Source: CAZVWJ01 sp964631325 (GTDB taxonomy: Bacteria > T1Sed10-126). From it: a stretch of 46,425 bases of DNA. Below the pieces are notes generated by a model that was given only the letters and a program-made list of their open reading frames with translations, made no database searches and was not told the origin of the DNA. Below are positions 7,435 through 15,576 of the stretch, in pieces. The number at the start of each line of letters is the position of its first letter. Position 1 is the first letter of the stretch. The stretch covers positions 1 to 46,425 of the forward strand of contig CAZVWJ010000017.1 in NCBI GenBank assembly GCA_964631325.1, read 5' to 3'. Both the position numbers and the translations under genes were made by a program.

Positions 7435-8488
7435 AAATATAATCTTCGTAGTCTGTGGCTATTTTATTGACCATCGAGAGAACCAGGTAGGATTTCAGGG
7501 CACAGCTCTTCATCGCTCCTTCACAACGAAGCCCCCGCAGACTTTCATCCAGCAACTCCTGCGCTTTTTTTATTGTCCCAAGTGAAACCTGCTGATAATA
7601 CAATAACCCGGCCAATAATGACGGTCCCGCCTTAGTAGCCAGACCACAAATATCTGAAATTCGTTCCTTCTGGCGGGTTAAATATATCTGGACCAGGACA
7701 GCAAACAGGGCGGCGGATAAAAAATCTTCACCATGGTCCAGGAAACGATGATAAAGAGGCAGTGCTAAAAATATCCCCTGGTTCCCGGACCCTGTAATTG
7801 TCTGAATCCGCACTGCTTCTCCTTCCATCCGTCGCTGAGTTACGTCTTCCACTGCTTCCAATTCATCAGCGTGGCCAAATTTTTCACTAAATTTGCCCTG
7901 CTTCAGCAAAAATTCCTTAACAATCTCTTTCAGCTCTCCGCTATCTTTTTTTACTATTTCCCGAGCATGTTGATAACCTTCTATTTCTATTTCCGGTTCC
8001 GGCTCTAACTCAAAAATCTGCTCCCCGTCCAGTTTTATCTCAGTCACCCGATCGTGCTTTTCCTCTACCACCACGGTGGCTGTTTCGCTCCCATTCGTGA
8101 CAACTGCCCGGACGTAAATCCCCCGCTTCTCCAGGCCATTAATTGTCAGCCAGTTCTCTCGGTTGAGGACTTCATTTATTTTTTCCAATTTTTGTTCACC
8201 GAGCGGAGCAAACAAATTAAACAAATCAGGGTCAGCATAGAGTCCACAGGCGGTAGCCGGAGCGATTCCCTTTTGCCGGATTCGCGGAACTTTGACGGTA
8301 GAAGTGTTGCGCTTGACGTCCCTGGACAGAGAAAGTTCAACGTCCAGTTCCGAGGGGATAACTTCAGTTTCTGCCCGTTCCTCCAGCACTGTTCGGCCCC
8401 GGGCCACGGCAAAAGCAATACTCGCCGGTTCCGTGCAACCCATTACTTCCTGTATTTCCTGTTCCAACAATTGGATCCAGTCACTCAT
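7433..8488 (-). CDS. L-cysteine desulfidase-like / UPF0597 serine dehydratase-alpha family protein
   Basis: The N-terminus carries MGCTEPASIAFA (C18). This is the signature of the UPF0597 family, which includes archaeal L-cysteine desulfidase and is related to serine dehydratase alpha chains; the Cys ligates a [4Fe-4S] cluster. Later family features are present: TITGSGNQGIFLALPLY (near residue 230), DICGLATKAGPSLLAG (near 282) and CEGAMKSCALK near the end, which supplies more Cys ligands. The 351 aa are clearly shorter than the usual 420-440, mainly in the first half, so the substrate may differ. Desulfidase activity would release sulfide from cysteine. The neighbours (methyltransferase, TauE exporter) also hint at sulfur metabolism. 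Confidence 0.75.
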   Translation of the reverse strand: MSDWIQLLEQEIQEVMGCTEPASIAFAVARGRTVLEERAETEVIPSELDVELSLSRDVKRNTSTVKVPRIRQKGIAPATACGLYADPDLFNLFAPLGEQKLEKINEVLNRENWLTINGLEKRGIYVRAVVTNGSETATVVVEEKHDRVTEIKLDGEQIFELEPEPEIEIEGYQHAREIVKKDSGELKEIVKEFLLKQGKFSEKFGHADELEAVEDVTQRRMEGEAVRIQTITGSGNQGIFLALPLYHRFLDHGEDFLSAALFAVLVQIYLTRQKERISDICGLATKAGPSLLAGLLYYQQVSLGTIKKAQELLDESLRGLRCEGAMKSCALKSYLVLSMVNKIATDYEDYI

Positions 8489-8539
8489 TTTTATTCACCC
8501 TTTATATTTATGAAAGTAAACGAGAGCCGGGGCGGATAA

Positions 8540-9196
8540 TTAGATCTCTTCTGAAAAAAGAAAACCAACGCAATTTGCCCCGGCAACTCGTCCGGTTTCA
8601 ACTCGGGGCTCCGAAGGCGGCTCGGCGGTTGGCTCCCAGAACAGGGTGCTGGCCGCCGTTTGCAAATTAAAACCAACTGACTCAACTAAATCTATCAAAG
8701 CATCCGAAGTCCGAAACTCAGCTTCAGCGTAAAACGGTTCGCCGGCCTGTTTTTTCTGGTTGTAAAGCCGACCCCAGGCACTTTCAGCCGGCACTGAGCC
8801 AACAACTAACTTCCCTTCCGGCCCAAGTACTCTTTTACATTCTTCAAGGGCAACAAGAGGGGCCGAGAAAAAACAGAGAGAAAAAGTTATCAAAATTCCC
8901 GCGAACTTATTATCCGCCCAGGGTAAAGCTTCTGCTTCCCCGGCTGCTACTTTTCGTCCTCTTGAAGCGGCTATTTGCAGTAGAGACAAAGCCGGATCAA
9001 GCCCAAACTCCAGGCCCAGACCGGCGGCAAAGCGTCCACTGCCAACTCCCACCTCCAACCAACGTCCCCGGTAATTAACAGGAAGCGAACGAAAACAAGA
9101 AAGCTCCGCCGCTAAAACAGTCTGGCCAAGTGAACTATCATACCAGCTATCGTATGCTTCAGCGTTTTCGTCGTATGGTTCCGACAATGAGCTCAC
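8540..9196 (-). CDS. Class I SAM-dependent methyltransferase
   Basis: This 218-aa protein is of the small UbiE/Methyltransf_11 type. Motif I, WLEVGVGSGRFAAGLG, lies at about residues 46-61. It is followed by the acidic GLDPALSLL (motif II) and EALPWADNKFAGILITFSLCFF (motif III region, about residues 88-108). The opening DENAEAYDSWYDSSLG is typical of arsenite/ubiE-like methyltransferases that act on small molecules. There is no cysteine triad typical of arsenite methyltransferase, so I do not assign that role. It starts at GTG with a weak ribosome site. It sits between the TauE exporter (22 nt upstream) and the desulfidase-like gene. Confidence 0.82.
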   Translation of the reverse strand: MSSLSEPYDENAEAYDSWYDSSLGQTVLAAELSCFRSLPVNYRGRWLEVGVGSGRFAAGLGLEFGLDPALSLLQIAASRGRKVAAGEAEALPWADNKFAGILITFSLCFFSAPLVALEECKRVLGPEGKLVVGSVPAESAWGRLYNQKKQAGEPFYAEAEFRTSDALIDLVESVGFNLQTAASTLFWEPTAEPPSEPRVETGRVAGANCVGFLFSEEI

Positions 9197-9217
9197 CCAG
9201 AATTCTATCCCTGCAAG

Positions 9218-10003
9218 TTACAACCAGGCGTTAAAGAGCATAAAAACTGCCGCCGCCAGCGTAATAAAAGCAAAAATATATTTTAACTTCCTGTCCTCCA
9301 TTTCAACGGCAAAATTGCCCCCCAGTAATCCCCCGCAAACCGCAGCAACAACCAATGGCAGGGCGGTTGCCGGGCGAAAATCGCCACCGGCAGTGTGACC
9401 AATAAAACCCATTAATGCAGTTACGGTAACCATCGCCGAAGAAGTCCCGACTGCAACCCCCATCGGCACGCCACAGGCCAGGACCATCAAAGGCACTTTG
9501 AAAGAGCCCCCTGAAATTCCAACCATTCCCGCTACAAACCCGGTGAGAGCAGTAATTGGAATTACCATCCACAAATTCACCACATAAGTATCACCCTGGT
9601 AATTACGGGTCCAGAAACCAAGCTTATCTCCCTTAAATTCAGCGGCTGTTTTGACGGGTTGAAACATAAAATATGCTGCCAGTAACAAAAGACCGGCAAA
9701 GATTATTTTTAAGATCTGTTCCGGAAACAGATGAGCATAATAACCACCGACCAGGGCCATCAAATCAGTCGGCGGATCCACAACCAGGGCCAACTTCCAA
9801 TCAACCCTCTTGTTCTTATGAAAAATCAACATAGCGGCACCGGCACTGGCGACCAGAATTAACTGTGCTGTAGTCGCCGCCACATGCACACCCAGACCAA
9901 ATAGGACAAGTAGGGGGACGTAAAAATTACCCCCACCCCGCCCGGTCATAGCCATTAATGTAGCCAGCCCAAATACAATCAGGGCAAAAATAAATATTTT
10001 CAT
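9218..10003 (-). CDS. TauE/SafE family sulfite/organosulfonate exporter-like permease
   Basis: This 261-aa integral membrane protein has seven to eight hydrophobic helices in two repeats. Each repeat begins with the family motif: ATLMAMTGRGGGNFYVPLL at the start and GFVAGMVGISGGSFKVPLM in the second half. Characterised members move sulfite, sulfonates or related small anions. It is the first gene of a minus-strand group with the methyltransferase. Upstream lies a TTTTAT-17-TATAAT promoter immediately followed by a TGAATATATATTCA palindrome shared with three other genes in the window, so it probably belongs to that regulon. Confidence 0.88.
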   Translation of the reverse strand: MKIFIFALIVFGLATLMAMTGRGGGNFYVPLLVLFGLGVHVAATTAQLILVASAGAAMLIFHKNKRVDWKLALVVDPPTDLMALVGGYYAHLFPEQILKIIFAGLLLLAAYFMFQPVKTAAEFKGDKLGFWTRNYQGDTYVVNLWMVIPITALTGFVAGMVGISGGSFKVPLMVLACGVPMGVAVGTSSAMVTVTALMGFIGHTAGGDFRPATALPLVVAAVCGGLLGGNFAVEMEDRKLKYIFAFITLAAAVFMLFNAWL

Positions 10004-10059
10004 CGTCTAACTATCCTAACACTTTACGTCGGTGCGATGTTTTAACCAACCCCACTCCT

Positions 10060-10073
10060 TGAATATATATTCA
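10060..10073. promoter_or_regulatory. TGAATATATATTCA operator, copy 1
   Basis: This is a perfect 14-bp palindrome, one of four identical copies (also at 19520, 21750 and 24832). It lies right after the -10 of the TauE-type gene (TATAAT on the minus strand at 10078-10073, with TTTTAT 17 nt further upstream), a position that suits a repressor. The plus-strand context TTGAATATATATTCATTATA is the same as copy 3. Confidence 0.75.
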
Positions 10074-10101
10074 TTATAACTTTTAATCCCTGGAGATAAA
10101 A
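10073..10101 (-). promoter_or_regulatory. Promoter of TauE-type exporter gene
   Basis: On the minus strand TTTTAT (10101-10096), a 17-nt spacer and TATAAT (10078-10073) form a sigma-70-like promoter. The last base of the -10 is shared with the TGAATATATATTCA palindrome. Confidence 0.5.
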
Positions 10102-10124
10102 GTAAAACTCAAATCTTAATTACC

Positions 10125-11291
10125 CTAAATTCCCGGAAGCAACAACAAAAAGGGAACTCCTAAAAAGGAAAGCAGTCCGCTGGTCAAAAAAGCATTTTCC
10201 AAACCGACGTAATCGGATAATCTGCTAATTCCCAGAATTACCAGGGAAGTTAAAACAAAATTTGTCGTCATGTATATACCATTGGCCACGGAAGGATAGT
10301 CCGCATTAAGTTCCTGAATCAGAGCCAGTAACACCGGGGTACTGGTAAAACCAAACAGTCCTACAAGGATCAAAGCGGGAATTAATAACCATTTTGATGA
10401 AAACAAAAAAAACAGCATAAAAACCGGGGCTCCGGCGGTTAACAGAAAAAGAACTTTACGGCGGCCAATCTTATCAGAGAGGTAACCGGTCATCATTACC
10501 CCAACCATCGCAGCGGCCTGGACAATGGACAGCGTGGAACCGGCCCAGATCAAAGAACTCCCGTGAACTTCATTCATATAAGTGGGCAAGTAAGTAACAA
10601 GAACAGAGGCGACGAAAGCCTTGGTAACCAGGACGCCAAAAATCGCTGTAAAAGTTTTCTTGTGGTTAACCACGGTATCAAATACCGGTCTCCAGGTAGA
10701 AGTTTCTGCACCGTTGGTCCGGGGAAAATCATCAAGCACAAAGAAAAAAACAGCGGACATTCCCAGGCCAATCGGGAGCAATCGATAAATACCAGATAAC
10801 CCCCAGAGAGAAACTGCACTCGTGATTATCAGGGGGCCAACAGTCCGGGCTAGCTCACCACCAATTTGAAAAAAGCTCATTCCCGTTCCGGTGCGGTCGC
10901 CCGAAAGTCGAGCAAGAATCAGCGGTAGGGGAACATGAAAACAGGCTGACGAAAATCCCACCACCAAAAGTAAAATAACCAGTCCCCAGTAATTTGGCGC
11001 CAGGCCCAACAAACACATACAGAGGGCCGTCACCGAGGGACTGAGAATTACGAACCACTTCAAGCTGGTTCTTTCGGCAAGGGAGCCAATCAAGGGATTT
11101 GACAGCGAGGGAATTCGACGAACAATGTTCAACAGGCCGGCCAGGGTATAAGTCAGCGAAAATTTATCAATCAACAGCGGCAACAGGGGAGCAAGAAAAC
11201 TAGTATAAAGATCGTGAGAAAAATGCCCACCGGCAATTGTCAGCACCTTCCCCCAGCCTGTTTCATCACCTGATTTCGATTGTTCAGTCAT
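10125..11291 (-). CDS. MFS transporter
   Basis: This is a 388-aa major facilitator protein of about 12 hydrophobic segments in the inner membrane. The opening IAGGHFSHDLYTSFLAPLLP resembles the fosmidomycin-resistance (Fsr) type MFS group. The loop SDKIGRRKVLFLL between helices 8 and 9 is the MFS A-motif, and SLAERTSLKWF is the weaker N-terminal copy. The ORF runs far upstream, but the start MTEQSKSGDETG at 11291 is chosen because an AGGTGG site lies 8 nt before it and the upstream part overlaps the radical SAM gene in another frame. The substrate is unknown. It lies 52 nt downstream of the radical SAM gene and may be cotranscribed with it. Confidence 0.85.
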   Translation of the reverse strand: MTEQSKSGDETGWGKVLTIAGGHFSHDLYTSFLAPLLPLLIDKFSLTYTLAGLLNIVRRIPSLSNPLIGSLAERTSLKWFVILSPSVTALCMCLLGLAPNYWGLVILLLVVGFSSACFHVPLPLILARLSGDRTGTGMSFFQIGGELARTVGPLIITSAVSLWGLSGIYRLLPIGLGMSAVFFFVLDDFPRTNGAETSTWRPVFDTVVNHKKTFTAIFGVLVTKAFVASVLVTYLPTYMNEVHGSSLIWAGSTLSIVQAAAMVGVMMTGYLSDKIGRRKVLFLLTAGAPVFMLFFLFSSKWLLIPALILVGLFGFTSTPVLLALIQELNADYPSVANGIYMTTNFVLTSLVILGISRLSDYVGLENAFLTSGLLSFLGVPFLLLLPGI

Positions 11292-11343
11292 AATAATATC
11301 CACCTGAAATAAAATTGATGGTAAATTTAGAGAGGAAGAAAAT

Positions 11344-12129
11344 TCAGCCGTCTGGGCGTTTGAGGTGTTTGAGCTTATCTTCTCCGATAAGGTGGTTAAC
11401 TCTGGGCGGCGAGGCTTTGTAGACGGAACGGATTTTAAGATCCTGCTGTAAAAACGGTTCAATAACCTGCTCAACTTCGGCCGGCGACAACTTAAGATTT
11501 TCGTCTCCCCGCGTGGGTGTGTTAATTTGCACTTCATCCGGTTGGATTTCTCCAACCAACCGGGCAATATCCCCGGCCGACTCCGTATTGACCGGGGTAA
11601 ACATGACCTCCAGACCAAAAAAACCTTCATACTCAACGCTAAATTTCTGCAATCCTTCGACCATTTTATTAAAATTAAGTTCCGGGTGCGGCTGATTGAT
11701 TTTCGACCAGACTTCAGCGGAGCCGGCATCGAGACTGCCGATGATAAGCTCGGCCCGCCCCACCTCTTCCCGGACCTCTTTTCTGGTAAACAGGGAACCA
11801 TTGGTCAACACGGCAATCGGAAAATTGGTGACCCGGTGAAGACCGTCAATGATATCTCCGAGATTCTTAGCCAGCGTCGGTTCACCGGTACCGGAAATAG
11901 TTACTACCTCGGTTTCATCTTTAACTTCAGGCAAACCCGCCCGGACGGCCGAAATTACTTCTTCAGTTGGAACAAAAACTCGGCGTTCAATTGTCTTTTC
12001 TTCCGACGGGCCAAGTTGACAGTAAATACAGTTATAAGTACAAATATTTCTACTGCAGATAATATCAACGCCGAGCGACTTGCCCAGCCGCCAGGAAGAA
12101 ACCGGACCATAAAGAACTTCAGAAGTCAT
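11344..12129 (-). CDS. Radical SAM protein (COG0731-like)
   Basis: This is a 261-aa radical S-adenosylmethionine enzyme. CxxxCxxC (C30, C34, C37, in NICTYNCIYCQLG) binds the [4Fe-4S] cluster. ISGTGEPTLAKNLG is the GGEP-like motif II, and TNGSLF and NTPTRGDEN are further core strands. It resembles the small COG0731/Wyosine-like Fe-S oxidoreductases of anaerobes, whose substrates are unknown. The in-frame TTG at 12150 overlaps the upstream gene; I prefer the ATG at 12129, four bases after the upstream stop. It forms a tight operon with the metallo-beta-lactamase-fold gene and the DUF364-type gene, whose chelation-type fold hints at cofactor or metal work. Confidence 0.8.
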   Translation of the reverse strand: MTSEVLYGPVSSWRLGKSLGVDIICSRNICTYNCIYCQLGPSEEKTIERRVFVPTEEVISAVRAGLPEVKDETEVVTISGTGEPTLAKNLGDIIDGLHRVTNFPIAVLTNGSLFTRKEVREEVGRAELIIGSLDAGSAEVWSKINQPHPELNFNKMVEGLQKFSVEYEGFFGLEVMFTPVNTESAGDIARLVGEIQPDEVQINTPTRGDENLKLSPAEVEQVIEPFLQQDLKIRSVYKASPPRVNHLIGEDKLKHLKRPDG

Positions 12130-12133
12130 ATTT

Positions 12134-12784
12134 TCACCACTCAAATTCAATTGTTTTACCGGCCAGCCCCTGGATATACTTTTCCGGGTAAAGCTCGGCT
12201 ATTTCTTCTTCGTGCTGAGTGCAGTGAGTTGGAACCACAGCAGAAAGAGCTTCCAGCTCTTCGAACTGACTGAATCCGTGCAGACCACCCAATAAAAATT
12301 TAACTGGAGCAATTTTGTTGGCCGCTCGTAATATATTTTTTACACCGGGATGGGCACAACCGGTAATTACGGCTGACGAATCATCCTTTTTTACAATCAG
12401 CGAATGTTCTTTTACCTCATTGCCCAGTTCGCCGGTCGACCACAGCTCCGGAGCAATCTGCCGGGAATTACCAATTTCAATCACTTCACAAACTTCCCGG
12501 ATCTCGCCTTTCATATGCTCGGAAAAAGAAGCCGGAAGATATATTTTTAGATCTGACCGTAAAAGTGGAGCCAGCCCACCGACGTGATCCCAGTGCTGGT
12601 GAGAAATAAATATTTTTTCTATTTTTTCTTCCTCGACTCCGGCCCGTTCCATGTTGTGGCGCAAACTCGTGTAGTCCCAGCCGGTGTCAAACAACAATTT
12701 ATATTCCGGTAAATAGCAGGAAAAACCCCACCCCTCCAGGTAACCTGATCGGGCCTGATTATCATAGAGTAAAATTGCTTTCAT
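12134..12784 (-). CDS. Metallo-beta-lactamase-fold hydrolase
   Basis: This 216-aa protein has the metal motif HQHWDH (H62, H64, D66, H67), TGCAHPGVKN for the third metal ligand, and a late GGLHGF and THCTQHE. This layout fits the COG1237-like group related to the dihydropterin (methanopterin precursor) synthase-like proteins, whose in vivo role in bacteria is not settled. The start ATG at 12784 overlaps the stop of the DUF364-type gene by one base (TAATG), which shows translational coupling. The long upstream extension in this frame runs through that gene and is not used. It hydrolyses an unknown phosphoester, thioester or lactone-like bond. Confidence 0.8.
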   Translation of the reverse strand: MKAILLYDNQARSGYLEGWGFSCYLPEYKLLFDTGWDYTSLRHNMERAGVEEEKIEKIFISHQHWDHVGGLAPLLRSDLKIYLPASFSEHMKGEIREVCEVIEIGNSRQIAPELWSTGELGNEVKEHSLIVKKDDSSAVITGCAHPGVKNILRAANKIAPVKFLLGGLHGFSQFEELEALSAVVPTHCTQHEEEIAELYPEKYIQGLAGKTIEFEW

Positions 12785-13521
12785 TATTTCAACCTCAGAG
12801 TTACCTTCTCTCCGGTCCGCTGGAGCGTTCGTGTGCCTCCCCCCTGGCTGATAATGTCCAGGGCCTGGCCGGGTTTTTGAATAACTGTCCCGCCCAGCAC
12901 GGTTGCCCCGTGCGACTTCAAGATTTCCGGAGCCAGGGGCGTTGTCGGACCAAGGACCATTATCTCCCGGGCCCGGCCACATTTTTCCAGCAGGTGTTCA
13001 AGAGTTCGATTCACTACAGTTGTCCCGGAAAGTATAACCGCTTCCATCTCGGGCAAATACTGCTCGGCCGCCCAGTCGGGGTAAACCCCGTCTTCCTGGA
13101 TCTGCCGTTCAAATACATAGAGGTCAACCTTATCCTGTAACTGTTTTATCAGCGGCCCAAAATAACCGACCATCCCCAGTTTAACCTCCGGCTGGAGTTC
13201 AACAAATTCGAGGATGTCCCCAGTCTCACCTTCCAATTCCTGATTTAAAACCGCATTAATCGTAGCCAGCCCCACGGCTGAATCAACCGGCCGCGGGTTC
13301 AGGGCAAGCCGGGCTAGCTCCCGGGCATCGCCCCCGATTAATTCCCCAGCGTGATCCTTCACTTCACAACAGTGGCCCACCTCTTCCCTGAACGTATAGG
13401 CAATCCCCAGGTCTCCCCCGTCCAAACAGACACCGGTATAGCTAATTCCAATCCGTAAATCGGTCACAGTTTTTGATGCTAACTCCGGCTCAACTTTTTC
13501 CAGCAGTTCTTCAATAATCAT
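12784..13521 (-). CDS. DUF4213/DUF364 family protein (putative heavy-metal chelation), paralog 1
   Basis: This 245-aa protein has the two-part layout of the family. The N-terminal DUF4213-like part (IGISYTGVCLDGGDLGIAYTF, HCCEV at about residues 50-54) precedes a Rossmann-like DUF364 part (VKLGMVGYFGPLIKQL, ILSGTTVVNRTLEHLL, VLGPTTPLAPEIL). Family genes occur beside molybdate/tungstate and nitrogenase-type cofactor genes, and the fold was proposed to bind metal or a metal-loaded ligand; the activity is unproven. The Cys pair C51-C52 (HCCEV) could bind metal. It heads the operon with the MBL-fold and radical SAM genes. A distant paralog is at 17180. Confidence 0.75.
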   Translation of the reverse strand: MIIEELLEKVEPELASKTVTDLRIGISYTGVCLDGGDLGIAYTFREEVGHCCEVKDHAGELIGGDARELARLALNPRPVDSAVGLATINAVLNQELEGETGDILEFVELQPEVKLGMVGYFGPLIKQLQDKVDLYVFERQIQEDGVYPDWAAEQYLPEMEAVILSGTTVVNRTLEHLLEKCGRAREIMVLGPTTPLAPEILKSHGATVLGGTVIQKPGQALDIISQGGGTRTLQRTGEKVTLRLK

Positions 13522-13540
13522 TTGATTAGCTCCTTAACCC

Positions 13541-13578
13541 ACATTATGCACGAAATTCTATAATTTCGTGCATAATGT
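13541..13578. repeat. 17-bp perfect hairpin
   Basis: The arm at 13541-13557 (ACATTATGCACGAAATT) pairs perfectly with 13562-13578 around the loop CTAT. It lies just upstream of the DUF364-type gene start. It is longer than needed for a terminator and has no T-run. Confidence 0.8.
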
Positions 13579-13590
13579 GTATCTACGATA

Positions 13591-13690
13591 CAGCACTCAA
13601 GGCTGTATGAGCAAATAAATCAAGTTGTAATATTGGCCCGAAAAATTACAGACTGTTTTAAGGGAATATATTTGTTCTACTTGAGTGCTG
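13591..13690. repeat. 10-bp inverted repeat related to the one at 14-86
   Basis: CAGCACTCAA (13591-13600) and TTGAGTGCTG (13681-13690) pair across 80 nt. Compared with CAGCAGTCAA/TTGACTGCTG at 17-83, one base pair is flipped from G-C to C-G on both arms. This compensated change keeps the stem and suggests a conserved element. Confidence 0.55.
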
Positions 13691-13813
13691 GGTTAACCCA
13701 GCCTACAATCGAGTAGTTTTATTGTGAAGCTTCACCGCTAAAGTTGCGTTGAGAGTCCTTTGCCAGCAATAAACGCTAAATATGGTGTCTCGATTGAAGG
13801 CTGTCCTTCGGAC

Positions 13814-13850
13814 GGATAATTCACGACAGTTACGCTGTCGTGAATTATCC
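13814..13850. repeat. 16-bp perfect hairpin downstream of ATPase gene
   Basis: GGATAATTCACGACAG (13814-13829) pairs perfectly with 13835-13850 around TTACG. It lies 8 nt after the stop of the minus-strand ATPase gene and may protect or end that transcript, although no T-run follows. Confidence 0.75.
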
Positions 13851-13858
13851 GGGTTAAG

Positions 13859-14725
13859 TTACCCGGCCGAAAGCAGAGGTTTAACATTGCTCCAGAGAGT
13901 CTTTATCTTTTCAGACAATCGGGATTCCCCGGCTTCAATTACTGTCTGGCCGGCAGTTACCGCTTCCAGGACCACCCGGTCAAAGGGAAGTTTCCCGACC
14001 ACGGGAATATTGAGTCGTTCACAACGGGCTTCTATTTCCGCCGTATTTTCCTCGTTTAAATCATATTTATTAATACAAATGGCCATTTTTAACTCAAAAT
14101 GACGGGCCAGGTCAATTACCCGGTCGAGGTCGTGCATTCCCGAAAGGGTCGGTTCAGTAACTATCAGCACCATATCCGAACCGCGGATGGAGGCAATCAC
14201 CGGACAACCGGTGCCCGGTGAACCGTCAATCAGAGCGTATTCAGGGGTTTCTCCCTGTTCGGTAAGCTGTTGTTTAATCTTGACAACGAGTTTACCGCTG
14301 GCTTCTTCCCCCCGGTGTAAAGAAGCGTGCACAAGTTTTCCAAAGCGAGTGCGAGAAGTATAGATGGTTCCGGTCGAATGGCTCTGGAGCTCCAGGGCCG
14401 ATTCCGGACAAATATAAGTGCAGGCGCCACAACCTTCACAGGCCGTTTCGTCCACCTCACCGGCCGTACTTATTGCGTTGAACCGACAGACCTCAGCACA
14501 TTTACCACATTCACTGCACTGGTTTAGCTTGACAGCCACACCGGAACCCACGTACTCCCTCTCCGTTTCAATTTCCGGGTCCAACAGCAGGGGCAAATTA
14601 GAAGCATCGACGTCACAGTCGGCAAGAACAATCTCTGCTTCTTGAGCAGCTAACGAACAGAGAGCAGCGGTAACTGTAGTTTTTCCCGTGCCGCCTTTTC
14701 CACTGATTACAGTCATTTCTTTCAT
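13859..14725 (-). CDS. MinD-type ATPase with inserted 2[4Fe-4S] domain (COG1149), orange-protein type, B
   Basis: The 288-aa P-loop ATPase starts with the deviant Walker A SGKGGTGKTT (residues 8-17). A ferredoxin insert follows at about 66-112, with cluster one at C70, C73, C76 and C80 and cluster two at ACEGCGACTYICP. The ATPase then resumes with ALIDGSPGTGCPVIASI (switch II/Walker B region) and VTEPTLSGMHDLDRV. Proteins of this layout come in tandem pairs beside NifX-like genes in the ORP (orange protein) loci of sulfate reducers. There they form a complex with the Mo-Cu orange protein; cluster loading or septum-related roles have been proposed. It overlaps the next ATPase gene by 4 nt (ATGA), so the two are made together. 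Confidence 0.85.
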   Translation of the reverse strand: MKEMTVISGKGGTGKTTVTAALCSLAAQEAEIVLADCDVDASNLPLLLDPEIETEREYVGSGVAVKLNQCSECGKCAEVCRFNAISTAGEVDETACEGCGACTYICPESALELQSHSTGTIYTSRTRFGKLVHASLHRGEEASGKLVVKIKQQLTEQGETPEYALIDGSPGTGCPVIASIRGSDMVLIVTEPTLSGMHDLDRVIDLARHFELKMAICINKYDLNEENTAEIEARCERLNIPVVGKLPFDRVVLEAVTAGQTVIEAGESRLSEKIKTLWSNVKPLLSAG

Positions 14726-15561
14726 TGGACCAGCATCTCTATTTCACTGAAAAGTTGTTTAAATTTTTCCTTCCAGCCGGCCAGTTCATTAACGAACGGG
14801 ATCCCCTTCGAATAAAGTCGGGCAATCTCCAGGTCATGCGGTATTTTCAGCAACAGGGGCAGGTCATTTTTCCGACAAAAACCTTCGATATCAGCCTCGC
14901 CAAATCCTTCCCGATTAACAACAACTCCCCCCGGAACCCCGAGATCCTCCAGCATCGCGGCGGCACGCTGTAAATCGTGCAGACCGAAAATTGTCGGTTC
15001 AGTGACCAACAGACAAAAATCGGTGGACTCCACTGCAGTGACTGCAGCACAATTACAGCCAGGCGGGGCATCAATTATGGTGGTCTTTTTCGCGCTCAGG
15101 TGATTCTCCTTGAGCCGATCAATAATACCGGCGGCAAGAGCCTCACCGGCTTCCAGTTGACCCTGGTAAAATTCTAACGGAAGATCAGTTTCCCCACGTT
15201 CCACAACCCCCAACAATTTCTTCTGTTCTTCAATTGCGGCTTCCGGACAAACTAACGAACAAACACCACAACCGTGACAGAGACCTTCGTTAACCAGCAC
15301 CGACTCCGGCAGGGCAACCAGCGCATTAAACTGACAGCGTCGGGCACATTCGCCGCAAACTGTACATTTATCGGAATTTATTTCCGGCACAAAGGTATGA
15401 ACGCGCTCCACGACTTCCAGCGAAGCGTCCAGGAAAATATTACAATTAGGTTCCTCAACGTCACAATCCAGGAGCCGCACATCACCCAGGGAAAGGGCCA
15501 GGTTGAGAGCGACGCTGGTTTTCCCGGTTCCGCCTTTACCACCGGCGACTGATAAGTTCAT
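14722..15561 (-). CDS. MinD-type ATPase with inserted 2[4Fe-4S] domain (COG1149), orange-protein type, A
   Basis: This 279-aa paralog of the gene downstream has Walker A GGKGGTGKTS at residues 7-16. The ferredoxin insert begins at DKCTVCGECARRCQF (about residue 66), with the second cluster LCHGCGVCSLVCP near 95. TIIDAPPGCNCAAVTAV and VTEPTIFGLHDLQRA complete the ATPase. The APPGCNC segment holds two extra Cys that may bind metal. The start has a weak ribosome site and lies 15 nt after the NifX-like stop, so it is likely coupled. The pair plus a COG1433 gene (15577) is the core of ORP-type loci. Confidence 0.86.
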   Translation of the reverse strand: MNLSVAGGKGGTGKTSVALNLALSLGDVRLLDCDVEEPNCNIFLDASLEVVERVHTFVPEINSDKCTVCGECARRCQFNALVALPESVLVNEGLCHGCGVCSLVCPEAAIEEQKKLLGVVERGETDLPLEFYQGQLEAGEALAAGIIDRLKENHLSAKKTTIIDAPPGCNCAAVTAVESTDFCLLVTEPTIFGLHDLQRAAAMLEDLGVPGGVVVNREGFGEADIEGFCRKNDLPLLLKIPHDLEIARLYSKGIPFVNELAGWKEKFKQLFSEIEMLVQ

Positions 15562-15576
15562 TGTCTTTTTTCCGGG

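Larger units (their letters stand above)
13522..13858. other. Gene-free 337-bp region packed with palindromes
   Basis: No coding sequence is seen. The region contains a 17-bp perfect hairpin (13541-13578), an inverted repeat CAGCACTCAA/TTGAGTGCTG (13591-13690), the palindromes GGGTTAACCC and GTGAAGCTTCAC (near 13690-13736), a short GTCC-TTCG-GGAC-like hairpin near 13803, and a 16-bp perfect hairpin (13814-13850). It separates the DUF364 operon from the ATPase/NifX operon. At least one hairpin could end transcription of the upstream minus-strand block, but none has a T-run on the minus strand. Confidence 0.7.

Noticed and set aside
8540..9196. Arsenite methyltransferase
   Set aside because: The general fold fits, but the required set of conserved Cys is missing.
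10060..10073. Fur or LexA box at TGAATATATATTCA
   Set aside because: It does not match GATAATGATAATCATTATC or CTG-N10-CAG; an ArsR- or DUF134-type site fits better.
11292..11801. N-terminal extension of the MFS protein
   Set aside because: It is basic, low in hydrophobicity and antisense-like over the radical SAM gene; the true start has AGGTGG.
12785..12982. N-terminal extension of the metallo-beta-lactamase-fold protein
   Set aside because: It runs through the DUF364-type gene in another frame. The TAATG overlap marks the real start.
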